Shown: piece by piece, positions 1 through 8,041 of the stretch
How the letters are laid out: each line of letters opens with the position of its first letter
How positions within the stretch are numbered: the first letter of the stretch is position 1
Source: a virus
Reading direction: 5' to 3' (one strand)
Virus record (IMG/VR): IMGVR_UViG_3300037485_000555
Location: 1-22,817 of that record
Length of the DNA: 22,817 bases
Translations under genes and position numbers: made by a program
Notes under the pieces: model-generated
Databases searched by the model: none
What the model was told of the DNA's origin: nothing
The model's input: only the letters and a program-made list of their open reading frames with translations

Positions 1-9
1 GTTTATCTA

Positions 10-3000
10 TCATATAATTATCGGCTCTGGTGTATATAACCCGTTAATTTCTTTGACCTTTAAATCATATAAATCGTTCTTATAGATTTCCAAGTTGAGC
101 TTTCTTCCGAACGCCGTATCAGGAAAGAAGCTTTCAAACCTAGATCCATACGAAGATAAGTCACACGTAAGTGACCCACTAGCATTCTCTGTATTCCACT
201 TCACAAGCATATTACCAGTATCACCCGTATGGTATACCAGTATCTTCTTGAATATCTTATCTGCGAAGGCATCATCAAAGTGTCTATACCCAGTTCTGTA
301 TATGAACTCTACAGAACTCTCAGCGTACGAAACACCTCTTGCATAATTAAACTGTATGGCATACCCTCCCGTAAAGTATACCGTTGGATTATCCGCTGTG
401 CTATCGGCGCATATAAAAGCCACGAGATACTGTATCCATTCAGCAGCAGTTGAACCTATAGCACTCCCATTCGGATCACTTAATACTGTAGACGACCATT
501 TCTTAAACGTTACAGCTGTACCATTAGAAGTAAATGTTACAACCGCTCCTCCAGACGTGTACGATACCTGAAAGTCTGCTCCAGATACGCCTACAACGTA
601 ATACACCCTAGTTTTAACTAATCCAGCAGGCATCACAGTCGCATCTATAGTTATACGATTAGTGTTGGATAATCCATGACCTATCAAAGTAAACTTCTCA
701 GTAGTATGGTCTACGGTAGTTATAGCCGTGCCATCTTCAACGCTAGACTGAGTGGCTCCAGTTCTCGTATAAACGTTTATCTCGTCTGTCGATAGCTTAT
801 CCTCGTTCCAATACATAGAACCAAGAGTCTCGGCTGATACCTGTATCCCAGGAGATATCCACGTACCGTACTGTGTGTTGGCTGCTATAGCCGAGTTGTA
901 ATCTTTCATCTTTCCGAGTATTTTACTTACTAACCTGAACGTAACGTAACTAGCTGCCTGAGACACCGAAGCTAATTCGTATATACGGCAATCCCATGTA
1001 TGGTTCCCATCTGAGTTATGGAACGATCCAGAGTTACTTACCCGTATCCTTATTCCAATAACATCAGTAACTGTCTGCGTTATGGTCGTAGAAGCAGAAG
1101 CGCTACCTATAGTAGTGTTTCCATCAGTCGCAGCTCCCCCAGAAACCGTGCCTCCTGTGAATGCTGTCCAAACTCCACCCACGTTATATTCAACGTATAT
1201 GTACGCATAGTGTGCGTTATCTGTTGAGGAATTAGACTGCGAGTATACATAAGCCCTGTAGGTTACAGAAGAGATGGTTCGCGCAGCAGAGAAGTCATGC
1301 TGGGATATAACCGTTACCGTTGATCCAAATGAACCTCCACTCCCAGTAGCATAATCACCTCCAACGTGACTGTAATAAGTAGCCACGTCTCCATCTATCG
1401 TGTTCTCTCCAACACCAGTATTACCAGAAGAATACGTATGGTTTGTACTTGAAGACTGTATAGGATCAGTACTTCCAGTTGAATCATCACCAGTAGTAGC
1501 CAACAAAGAAGTTCCAGACTTAAGATACTTTCCAGTGTATGTACTTGTTACGTCTGTGAACTCATTGGCAGCTGGGTCTACTGCGGAATAATATAAGGCA
1601 TAAGCGTAGTTCGCTATTCCATCCCATGCAGCAGATTCTCCTACTTTTTTAATGAACCTAAGAGCTATGGTCTGGTCTAAGTTAGTTCCTCCATCCCCAG
1701 CCAGTATAGGTAATTGCATAGAACCAGATCCAGGAGTAGCGTTTAACTGTATATAATATCCATCAGTCGAGTAATCTACCCATCCTTCAGGAGTCCCATC
1801 AGTTCCATACATAACTATAGACCCAACGGGAAACTCGTAATCAGTGCCAGCAGAATGTTTAAATATCCTAAACTTTAGGTAATTAACAGTGGACTCGGTG
1901 GTATCCGATACCGTAACCGTTCCAGTTGTTCCAACGGCAGCAGTATTGATAAGTATAAACTTATCGTTAAGAGTTGTAATCTCTGTCCAATTTGAACCTG
2001 GACTTGTTGTTGGATCATCCCACAACACGCATACGTCGCTTACAATAGCAGCTGCTGTAGTCGTAGAACCTATCTGTATGGTTGGAGATGCTTCTGTCCC
2101 TCCAACGAAAGTAGTGTTCTCAGTTCCAGCATTAGCCTGAGTCTTAGTTAAGAGCTTGTAATATATGTCAGATCGCTCTGCTTTATACACATATCCGTTT
2201 ACGCTGTCGCCAATCAACACATCGCCCGTCTCGTTATCTCCAACGTTTGCGGAGATACAGTTCGCAGCTATGGTATCGTAAGACAATGTATTACGCTTAA
2301 AATCAAACCGCATTAAACGGTTATTAGATTTTGTGGCAACGGTAGAGTCAGAATACCCAGCCAATAAGATATCGTCCTGTAACCAATAACTAAACACTTG
2401 GTTATATAAACCTGGGAGGACATCGTTCGTATCAAACTCGTCTATAATATCTTCTACAGCAGATCCATTGAATCTCTTCCAATGATCCCATCCCAAGAAG
2501 ACGACTCCATGCTGAGTCTGAACTACAGACCACTGCGCTGGAGTTCCAGTAAACGCTATGGGGTCTTCTGCATACCACGTTGCAGGATCAGCTCCAGAAG
2601 TAGCCGAAGTGATATAAAGCTTACGTAACGTTCTCTTCTTAAGACATAACATGACACCGAGTTGGATAGGGATACCCATAATCGTATCTCCATCATCAGC
2701 GTCGATCTCCATGTAGTCTAAGTTTGTAGTCTGTTGGATGTACCAGGGGAGGTAAGGATTGGCATAGTATATCCTATTAGGATAGTTTGGATCGCCTGTG
2801 ACAAATAGTCTCTCCCTATGCAGCTGTAGTGTACTTCCTTTTGGCATATCATCTGTAACAGCTCCCATAGTAGCCCCAAGGTGGGCGTCATCTATATTGT
2901 CTGTATAAGTAGTCGTTTCATTATCAGAAATAGTCGCTACAAGTTTAAGTTCTGATCCTCCTACCGCTGTTCTAAAAATCTTTCTATTGGTTGTTCCTAT

Positions 3001-4029
3001 TGGACCAATAGGTATGTTCGTCAAAGATACCTGAGTATAAGACGCTGTTGTAGTAACCGTATTGCTTACAGCTCCACAGATATAAGCATCTGCATCCATT
3101 GTGACCGAATAATAATAAGCTCCGTGACCAAGCTTCGACCAACGAACATCATCCACGTAAAGGATTATGTTCTTGTTCTGATCGGCGTTCATCTTGAATC
3201 CAATGGAAATAATAGCCGTCTCTGTAATAGCTGTCGTATCTATAGATACCCTTGTCCAAGTATCAGCGGTTAAAGCTCCAACATCAAAGTCTCTGGAAGA
3301 AGCTAAGCTTCCATGTTCATCCACACAAAACTTTAGAACTGTATTAGCTAAGCTCTCTGAGGATTTTATCCACATGTGTATGTAAGACGAAGCGTGAAGA
3401 TCGGTAGCAGAGACAACTTCTGAACCTATGATTCCAGTTGTGAACGTATCCGTAATAGTAAACTTAGCGCAGTTCGTACCTACGTATCCAGTATCGGTAG
3501 CAGCCGTAACGTTTGCAATTACCTGTTCATTCCATGCGTCTTCGCAATCTTCGAGAACGGTTCCAGTATTAGCCGATAGGGTTGCTTTACAAGCCCCAAG
3601 CTCCCACGTCACGTTATCCGATGACCCGTCATAGCACCACATGTTGTCATATCCATTAGAGGCTATGATGATATCCTTATAAGTAAGAAAAGACGTTCTC
3701 TTACCAGTGGTAAGGTTAGTGCGTATAGCCGAGAAGGTTCCAGCTGAATCATCTCCGACATAAGCTGTGGTGTCGTGAACAGTCACAGACTTGATCGTAC
3801 CACCCTTGCTATAGTACCTATAAAGCCCAAGGATGCCACCTGTTCCAAGACTAGCGCTGTTGTAGTAGGTAGTAGGCAACCGCTTGTCTACAGAGCCTGG
3901 TTGACCGTCAAATCGACAGTTCTGAGCCACCTCAACGAACTTATCGTTGAGTTCTAGGTCTTCTATCTTAGAGTTCATCCCTGGTAAAGGTTTAATCCCC
4001 CAAGGTTTAATATCAGATGTAAGAGGCAT
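10..4029 (-). CDS. Very large structural protein, probable tail hub/stopper (beta-propeller-like) with carbohydrate-binding-like insertions
   Basis: The product has 1339 residues. The N-terminus (about 1-150) has the pattern LPGMNSK...NCRFDGQPGSV..R followed by LGLYRYY and NGYDNMWCYDG. From memory this layout is typical of large phage proteins that follow the head-tail adaptor and act as stopper, hub or nozzle. A jelly-roll-like segment (about 158-298, from LEDCEDAW to LYVDDVRW) looks like a carbohydrate-binding module inserted into it. A fibronectin-III-like stretch (about 305-390) follows, then propeller-like strands (about 395-640: RERLFVTGDPNYPNRIYYA, WSVVQTQHGVVFLGWD). The C-terminal half holds a discoidin-like part near 900-1040 (ENTIDGDVATYYSHVGG) and further beta domains. 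It starts just downstream of the adaptor gene, which suits a protein that binds it. The role is inferred from position and pattern; a virion structural protein is near certain. Confidence 0.7.
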   Translation of the reverse strand: MPLTSDIKPWGIKPLPGMNSKIEDLELNDKFVEVAQNCRFDGQPGSVDKRLPTTYYNSASLGTGGILGLYRYYSKGGTIKSVTVHDTTAYVGDDSAGTFSAIRTNLTTGKRTSFLTYKDIIIASNGYDNMWCYDGSSDNVTWELGACKATLSANTGTVLEDCEDAWNEQVIANVTAATDTGYVGTNCAKFTITDTFTTGIIGSEVVSATDLHASSYIHMWIKSSESLANTVLKFCVDEHGSLASSRDFDVGALTADTWTRVSIDTTAITETAIISIGFKMNADQNKNIILYVDDVRWSKLGHGAYYYSVTMDADAYICGAVSNTVTTTASYTQVSLTNIPIGPIGTTNRKIFRTAVGGSELKLVATISDNETTTYTDNIDDAHLGATMGAVTDDMPKGSTLQLHRERLFVTGDPNYPNRIYYANPYLPWYIQQTTNLDYMEIDADDGDTIMGIPIQLGVMLCLKKRTLRKLYITSATSGADPATWYAEDPIAFTGTPAQWSVVQTQHGVVFLGWDHWKRFNGSAVEDIIDEFDTNDVLPGLYNQVFSYWLQDDILLAGYSDSTVATKSNNRLMRFDFKRNTLSYDTIAANCISANVGDNETGDVLIGDSVNGYVYKAERSDIYYKLLTKTQANAGTENTTFVGGTEASPTIQIGSTTTAAAIVSDVCVLWDDPTTSPGSNWTEITTLNDKFILINTAAVGTTGTVTVSDTTESTVNYLKFRIFKHSAGTDYEFPVGSIVMYGTDGTPEGWVDYSTDGYYIQLNATPGSGSMQLPILAGDGGTNLDQTIALRFIKKVGESAAWDGIANYAYALYYSAVDPAANEFTDVTSTYTGKYLKSGTSLLATTGDDSTGSTDPIQSSSTNHTYSSGNTGVGENTIDGDVATYYSHVGGDYATGSGGSFGSTVTVISQHDFSAARTISSVTYRAYVYSQSNSSTDNAHYAYIYVEYNVGGVWTAFTGGTVSGGAATDGNTTIGSASASTTITQTVTDVIGIRIRVSNSGSFHNSDGNHTWDCRIYELASVSQAASYVTFRLVSKILGKMKDYNSAIAANTQYGTWISPGIQVSAETLGSMYWNEDKLSTDEINVYTRTGATQSSVEDGTAITTVDHTTEKFTLIGHGLSNTNRITIDATVMPAGLVKTRVYYVVGVSGADFQVSYTSGGAVVTFTSNGTAVTFKKWSSTVLSDPNGSAIGSTAAEWIQYLVAFICADSTADNPTVYFTGGYAIQFNYARGVSYAESSVEFIYRTGYRHFDDAFADKIFKKILVYHTGDTGNMLVKWNTENASGSLTCDLSSYGSRFESFFPDTAFGRKLNLEIYKNDLYDLKVKEINGLYTPEPIII

Positions 4030-4030
4030 C

Positions 4031-4690
4031 TTAACTCCTGTATCCGCGCATTATGATATCGTCGTCTTCTTTTTCCCTATGGGCTTCAACCTTATAAGCT
4101 TGTAGCCTATTCATATATTTAGATAAGGCATCGTTAGCTTTATCTCCATATCCCCTTGTTTCATAACCCGTAGCCGTAACCCAATCAACGATAGCAAGGT
4201 GTAAAGGCTCTGGAAGGTTTGGAGTTGACGAATCATCAGATAATCCACTAAACGTTCTCGTGTAATAAGTCCTTACATAATTGCTTCCAGCATTAGTTGA
4301 AGTTGGAGCGGGATATATAATAAGTAGGTCTTCTTCTTTGGAATAATAATAATCGGTAGGAGTCCCGCTTGGAGTGTTCATCCATCCAGAGAATCTAAGA
4401 TCAAAATCTTCGTAACTGCATATCGGATGAAGCTCTGTCCAAATAGATCCCTCGGTCTTATGATATAGTCTATCGATAGAAAGAAGATTAGGGTACACAG
4501 AGCTTAGCGTATATTCTTTCGTATCTAACAGAGGAGTCATATAACCATTGGTTTTAATAGCCTTTGTCTTATATGCTATATCTTCGCACGCCTCCGTGAT
4601 CCAACTATTTAGTTCCGCGTCAGACCAAAAGACACCAGAAGACTCTCCAAGTTTCTTTCTTGATAGATTCCTTATCTCAAGTCTTGTCAT
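4031..4690 (-). CDS. Head-to-tail adaptor (connector) protein, gp4-like
   Basis: The product has 219 residues. It begins with a helical segment (MTRLEIRNLSRKKLG, then WSDAELNSWITEACEDIAYKT) typical of phage adaptor proteins that bind under the portal ring. A middle beta-rich stretch follows (YTLSSVYPNLLSIDRLYH, YYYSKEEDLLIIYPAP), then a helical C-terminus (PLHLAIVDWVTATGYETRG through ALSKYMNRLQAYKVEAHREKE). This order (two helices, a Y/P-rich beta domain, the LPEPLHLAIVDWV helix) matches the P22 gp4-like / phage adaptor pattern as I know it. Its ATG overlaps the stop of the upstream 69-residue gene (ATGA at 4687-4690), so translation is probably coupled. It would join the portal to the tail hub encoded next. 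Its distance from the portal gene, about 14 kb, is unusual. Confidence 0.75.
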   Translation of the reverse strand: MTRLEIRNLSRKKLGESSGVFWSDAELNSWITEACEDIAYKTKAIKTNGYMTPLLDTKEYTLSSVYPNLLSIDRLYHKTEGSIWTELHPICSYEDFDLRFSGWMNTPSGTPTDYYYSKEEDLLIIYPAPTSTNAGSNYVRTYYTRTFSGLSDDSSTPNLPEPLHLAIVDWVTATGYETRGYGDKANDALSKYMNRLQAYKVEAHREKEDDDIIMRGYRS

Positions 4691-4896
4691 TGGACCTCTC
4701 CGTTCTTAGAAAAATCAAACTTAGCCAGAGTGTTATTGCTTAACCTTATTGCATCAACGTCCGACTCGAACTTATCTATCTTTGCTTTCTCCACCTTCAA
4801 GTCTTTAAAATGCATGAATCTTTCAACAGCTGACATAGCCGCTTCTCTGACATCACCCTCGCACCCATCAGGAATATTCTTTAAAGTTATATCCAT
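4687..4896 (-). CDS. Small conserved phage protein, copy 2 of a duplicated pair
   Basis: The product has 69 residues and is a clear paralogue of the 68-residue product at 8016-8222. Both start with a beta-like segment (DITLKNIPDGCEGDV here, ADVTIKDVPEGAEADV there) followed by an amphipathic helix with a shared ERF...DLKV..AK core; the tails diverge. The strand-then-helix layout vaguely resembles ribbon-helix-helix proteins, but no DNA-binding role is shown. The start is well supported by AGGAGG a few bases upstream of the ATG, and that site immediately follows the stop of the upstream 52-codon reading frame. The gene overlaps the adaptor gene by ATGA. Function is unknown; small phage morphogenesis protein is a guess from context. 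Confidence 0.75.
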   Translation of the reverse strand: MDITLKNIPDGCEGDVREAAMSAVERFMHFKDLKVEKAKIDKFESDVDAIRLSNNTLAKFDFSKNGEVQ

Positions 4897-4904
4897 ACTT
4901 CCTC

Positions 4905-5063
4905 CTAAACAGTACCGTTGTATCTACTTACAGAACCAACAGCCAATCCATTTATAACGTTAGCGCTAGCAAGAGCCAAGCCGTTAATGGTTTTGACATA
5001 TATTAAAGACCCCACCTGAAAATATGCGTCATCAAAATATACGTTATTTCCATCAGCAGATAT
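4905..5063 (-). CDS. Short coding-like reading frame without a standard start codon
   Basis: The spacer between the second fibre gene and the 69-residue gene holds an open frame of 52 codons ending in TAG. Its translation looks protein-like: ADGNNVYFDDAYFQVGS, then VKTINGLALASANVINGLA and SRYNGTV. The repeated NGLA..S motif resembles short repeats I know from phage fibre-associated proteins. There is no ATG, and the only in-frame GTG would remove half of the protein. A GGAGG at 5071-5075 sits seven bases before an ATA triplet at 5061-5063, so ATA may be the start. Other options are a lost ATG (mutation or sequence error) or a -1 frameshift from the fibre, whose stop is at 5066-5068; I see no slippery heptamer. 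Coding is likely; the start is uncertain. Confidence 0.5.
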   Translation of the reverse strand: MSADGNNVYFDDAYFQVGSLIYVKTINGLALASANVINGLAVGSVSRYNGTV

Positions 5064-5065
5064 CG

Positions 5066-6544
5066 CTATTCCTCCACGGTTATATAATCGTTGCTTGGGT
5101 TAAAGTATATGGTATTGGGTTCTGTCGTGATAGCCCAACCCACCCGTCTAATAACATCGTCTGGTCCACTTGGCTGTGCCGCTTGTATATCACCTGCGCT
5201 TGTAGACACATACACAGGTGCTCCGAGTGCTATGGAGGCGGGGAAGGCCGCAGAACGCATAGTTCCTATAAGAAGAAGATTCGTTGCCTCTCCATTATTA
5301 GCGGCGAGTATGCAAAGAGCCAACGGAACATCTCCAGAAGTAGAAGCGGCATCAGCATCAGCAAGTAGCCACTCTCCTGCTGTCACATCCAGATAAAGTA
5401 AATCTCCGACTGCAACTGTAGCCCCTGCCGTACCCGTACAAGTAATCCCACTCCACTTCTCATCCGCTGAACCAGCGGGATCGAGCTGTATCGCCGTGTT
5501 CTCTGTGAGCTGGATATCTCCGAGCATGGATAACGCGCCAGAACCGACGAGCTTTGGGTTACAGACAAAGTTCGTACCATCGTAATAGAGAGAAGCGTCT
5601 GTCCCTGTTCCAAAGGTAAGACTCTGGTTATCAGCGACTATCTTTACCGTTCCAGCTGATGTGATTCGGAGTCTCTCATCTGGAGCCGTTTCTGTTACTA
5701 CGTCCCTAGTTCCAAATATTAAATCACCCTTGGTGTAAGTAGCTCTACTCGTTTCGACAAATCCCATATAAGCAGGGACGTTGGTTCGATTATAACTATA
5801 CCCAAAAGTCATAATCATTAGACTTCCAACCTCGTCATCACCCAATCCCAAGTGAAGCATCGAATTGGCTAGTGTTACGGAAGTAACATCTGCGGGTTTA
5901 TATATTTGCACTCCACCACGATTTACCAATTTTCCGCTTCCAACAGCGTCTGTTACCAAACAACAATTAGTTCCGTTGTAGTAAAACTCTACGTCATTGG
6001 CAGTTCCAAGGTAATATTTAATGTTATCCGCTGCCTTAAAAGACGCGCTTGCTGTGATCGTAGTTCCAACTATCGTTGTAGGAGTTGTAGCCCCTACAGT
6101 CCCGTTGATGTTGATAGAGGCTGTGCCTGTGAGATTGGTTACGGTTCCGCTGGCAGGTGTACCCAAAGCTCCACCTGAATACAGGATCGTAGCATCTGCA
6201 TCTGGAACCGTATAAGCCCTAGTCTGTCCAGCACCCATACCTGTAAGAGTGGCAAGACCTGTTGTTGCTGGAGACTTTAAACTCCCAGCGCTTCCAGTGG
6301 TATTCTGATTTAAGGTAGGGAAGGTACAGTTTGTAAGAGTTCCACTTGAAGGAGTCCCTAGGGCTCCACCACTCGTAATATACGATCCAATAGGCTGATA
6401 CGTGGCAGCAGCACTTATAATGGTAAGAAACGTGTACATCGTAGAGTCTATGGTGTCAAAGTTGGCTGATACATCAGACCCCCAACCAGTATCACCTATA
6501 GCGTACTTAGCTAATGAATAGTTCGTCGTTAAGGTTTTTGCCAT
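5066..6544 (-). CDS. Tail fibre / receptor-binding protein, second fibre
   Basis: The product has 492 residues from the chosen ATG. I prefer this start because MAKTLTTNYSLAKYAIGDTGW is a usual beginning for this fibre type; an upstream ATG would add eight residues. The N-terminal 50 residues probably anchor the protein in the virion. Repeated fibre motifs follow: GGALGTPSSGTLTN and GGALGTPASGTVTN, then modules with DNIKYYLGTANDVEFYYNGTN and NQSLTFGTGTDASLYYDGTN. The last 130 residues form a beta-rich domain (GDLLYLDVTAGEWLLADAD, RRVGWAITTEPNTIYFNPSND). The FGTG.D.S.YYDGTN module also occurs in the other fibre (8231-10702). The gene overlaps the end of the upstream zinc-ribbon gene by 16 bases. 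Host-surface binding is inferred; no enzymatic domain is visible. Confidence 0.8.
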   Translation of the reverse strand: MAKTLTTNYSLAKYAIGDTGWGSDVSANFDTIDSTMYTFLTIISAAATYQPIGSYITSGGALGTPSSGTLTNCTFPTLNQNTTGSAGSLKSPATTGLATLTGMGAGQTRAYTVPDADATILYSGGALGTPASGTVTNLTGTASININGTVGATTPTTIVGTTITASASFKAADNIKYYLGTANDVEFYYNGTNCCLVTDAVGSGKLVNRGGVQIYKPADVTSVTLANSMLHLGLGDDEVGSLMIMTFGYSYNRTNVPAYMGFVETSRATYTKGDLIFGTRDVVTETAPDERLRITSAGTVKIVADNQSLTFGTGTDASLYYDGTNFVCNPKLVGSGALSMLGDIQLTENTAIQLDPAGSADEKWSGITCTGTAGATVAVGDLLYLDVTAGEWLLADADAASTSGDVPLALCILAANNGEATNLLLIGTMRSAAFPASIALGAPVYVSTSAGDIQAAQPSGPDDVIRRVGWAITTEPNTIYFNPSNDYITVEE

Positions 6545-6858
6545 AAATATGTCCCACAGAACGGGCATCCACCCGTTACTCCTACGTTAACAACAGTCTT
6601 TACTCCCCCCCAATCCGATGATCCCCAATAAGCTTTCCCCCAACCAACATTAACAGTTTCGGTAGAAGAATAATCATGTCCTTCTCCAGCCTTACTTCTA
6701 TCCCTATAAGATCTATCCCTGTCAGCGTTGCATATAAATCCACACTTGGAGCATCTGGCTCCCTGGTTTCCACGTGGAACCTTCCTATCGGCATGTCGCC
6801 CTTTATATATAGACTCATCGATATATCTAGGTTTTCTTCCTAGCCCGTGCATGCTCAT
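6529..6858 (-). CDS. Small zinc-ribbon protein, second of a tandem pair
   Basis: The product has 109 residues from the ATG that overlaps the previous stop as ATGA. The frame stays open upstream to a TTG at 6888, but no ribosome binding site supports that start. It carries two cysteine pairs, CSKCGFIC near the middle and GGCPFCGTYLW near the C-terminus, together a probable zinc ribbon. The same CxxCGF(V/I)C..DRD and GCP(L/F)CG.Y elements occur in the gene just upstream (6855-7130), so the two are tandem paralogues. This copy has an extra glycine/tryptophan-rich stretch (WGKAYWGSSDWGG) between the knuckles. It lies directly before the second fibre. Function is unknown; a small virion or assembly protein is possible. 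Confidence 0.75.
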   Translation of the reverse strand: MSMHGLGRKPRYIDESIYKGRHADRKVPRGNQGARCSKCGFICNADRDRSYRDRSKAGEGHDYSSTETVNVGWGKAYWGSSDWGGVKTVVNVGVTGGCPFCGTYLWQKP

Positions 6859-7130
6859 CTGTACGTATAAGCTCCGCATAAAGGACAACCGCTACTAACA
6901 ACAGGGTCCATAGCATCTGTGTTTACTGGAGAAAGAGCGGTAGATGTAACTCCAGTTCCAGCCTTACCTCTAAGGGCAGCATCCCTATCCTTATGGCATA
7001 CGAAACCACACTGCCTACAACGAACATATCTGGAGTCTTTTAAACTTACATGCTCAGCGTTTCTTCCAGACTCAACGCTCTTTGAGTGCATAGGGAATCT
7101 TTCTTTAGGTTTATGCCACTCCCTAAACAT
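6855..7130 (-). CDS. Small zinc-ribbon protein, first of a tandem pair
   Basis: The product has 91 residues. I chose the ATG at 7128-7130 because AGGAGG lies four bases upstream, inside the last codons of the preceding gene (AGG AGG TAG TATG). The frame is open 11 codons further upstream, without a good start. The N-terminus is basic (FREWHKPKERFP). CRQCGFVCHKDRDAA and GCPLCGAYTYR form two CxxC knuckles separated by about 40 flexible residues. It is paralogous to the following gene (6529-6858). No catalytic motif is visible, and the role is unknown. Confidence 0.75.
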   Translation of the reverse strand: MFREWHKPKERFPMHSKSVESGRNAEHVSLKDSRYVRCRQCGFVCHKDRDAALRGKAGTGVTSTALSPVNTDAMDPVVSSGCPLCGAYTYR

Positions 7131-7131
7131 A

Positions 7132-7572
7132 CTACCTCCTGAACCTTTCAACGCTACCAGCACCAGAGTCTTGAGGTTCCAGCCTTCTCATAACCTGCTT
7201 ATATTCATAAGCGAGTTTGCCGTTTCGTTTCTCCCAATCTAGATTTTTCACAGGAGCATGCGGGTGCCTTCTAAGATCGTGCATCTCTTCTCTCGTTGGC
7301 ATACCTTCGCTCATTATAGATTCCAGTTCTTTAGCCCTAGCCGCTAGTTTATCTTTATCCTTGCCCCTTATCGTAGGAGCCGTTCCTTTAGCTGCAAGAG
7401 CCTCAAGGCTTCGAGTTTGCTTCTCAAGAGCTGCCTTATCCATAGACGATCCTTTTGAACCAGCTCCGTATTGCTCTCTCTCTATCTCCCTAAGCATACT
7501 CCTGTTCATCTGAGCGTCTTCTTTTAATGACTTTAGTTCGCTTTGAGACATTACATATTGCTGTTTAGCCAT
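7132..7572 (-). CDS. Conserved phage structural-region protein, charged and helical
   Basis: The product has 146 residues, is highly charged and looks mostly helical, with coiled-coil potential at about 8-35 and 47-90 (SELKSLKEDAQMNRSMLREI; KLAARAKELESIMSEG). The C-terminal third has MPTREEMHDLRRHPHAPV followed by LDWEKRNGKLAYEYKQVMRRL.P.D and ends in ERFRR. I recognise this layout as recurring in small phage proteins beside zinc-ribbon genes, without an assigned function. The ATG follows AGGGGATAAG, a reasonable ribosome binding site. The stop overlaps the ribosome binding site of the next zinc-ribbon gene, suggesting coupled translation. Confidence 0.75.
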   Translation of the reverse strand: MAKQQYVMSQSELKSLKEDAQMNRSMLREIEREQYGAGSKGSSMDKAALEKQTRSLEALAAKGTAPTIRGKDKDKLAARAKELESIMSEGMPTREEMHDLRRHPHAPVKNLDWEKRNGKLAYEYKQVMRRLEPQDSGAGSVERFRR

Positions 7573-7573
7573 C

Positions 7574-7840
7574 TTATCCCCCTATGTGCTTATACAGTCT
7601 TGTTACAAAATCCACTATAGCAGCGATTGCTCCTGCCATAGCGATTGGAATGACTACCCAGTAATGCTGACGAACTGATCTTATAAACTGCGTATTCTGT
7701 TCAACCATCCAGTACAGCCCTTTGGTTACGTCGCCGTTTCCGAATATGGCTTTATGGACTTCTTCTGTCCTCTTAACACGAGCATCATGCTCAGGGCAGA
7801 ACTTCATACTCCTGCGCTCCTTTCCATCCCATTCGCTCAC
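7574..7840 (-). CDS. Single-pass membrane protein, candidate holin or XhlA-like
   Basis: The product has 88 residues from a GTG that has GGAG eight bases upstream. An ATG at 7864 in the same frame would add eight residues but lacks a clear ribosome binding site. The N-terminal half is charged and soluble (SEWDGKERRSMKFCPEHDAR), a short helix follows (KGLYWMVEQNTQFIRSVR), and one membrane span lies at about 61-80 (HYWVVIPIAMAGAIAAIVDF) with a short basic tail (TRLYKHIGG). This soluble-helix-then-span layout resembles XhlA-type and some holin-like phage proteins. No endolysin gene is recognisable beside it, so a lysis role is only a possibility; a virion-associated membrane protein is the alternative. 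Confidence 0.7.
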   Translation of the reverse strand: MSEWDGKERRSMKFCPEHDARVKRTEEVHKAIFGNGDVTKGLYWMVEQNTQFIRSVRQHYWVVIPIAMAGAIAAIVDFVTRLYKHIGG

Positions 7841-7885
7841 GACGAGTTCTCCAGTGACCAGCATTCGTACGCAGTCATACCTTCG

Positions 7886-8041
7886 CTATACGGTTTCGAC
7901 TGTGGTTGTTTTTGCCTCTTCTTTTCTTTTAATAATCTCTCCTTCGAGGACTTGGATGTTTCTTTCCGCTTGCACTTTGATCGTGTATTGGTCATAAGCC
8001 ATAGCCTTCAGCTGCTCAACGCTCAGTTTGCTCAAGTCCAT
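7886..8041 (-). CDS. Small coiled-coil protein (51 residues)
   Basis: This short frame reads MDLSKLSVEQLKAMAYDQYT, continues with a charged helix containing ERNIQVLEGEIIKRKEEAK, and ends at a TAG at 7886-7888. The LS.EQLKA.AYDQ beginning followed by a Q/E/K-rich helix is a pattern I know from many small phage proteins of unknown function encoded near fibre and lysis genes. Its ATG lies inside the last 26 bases of the upstream 68-residue gene, fitting the coupled layout of the region. A single amphipathic helix or coiled coil is predicted. The frame is short, but the composition argues strongly that it is real. Confidence 0.7.
   Translation of the reverse strand: MDLSKLSVEQLKAMAYDQYTIKVQAERNIQVLEGEIIKRKEEAKTTTVETV

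Noticed and set aside
5024-5396. Plus-strand frames of 101 and 114 codons opposite the second fibre.
   Set aside because: They overlap a clear fibre-coding region and each other, and their translations look like antisense shadows.
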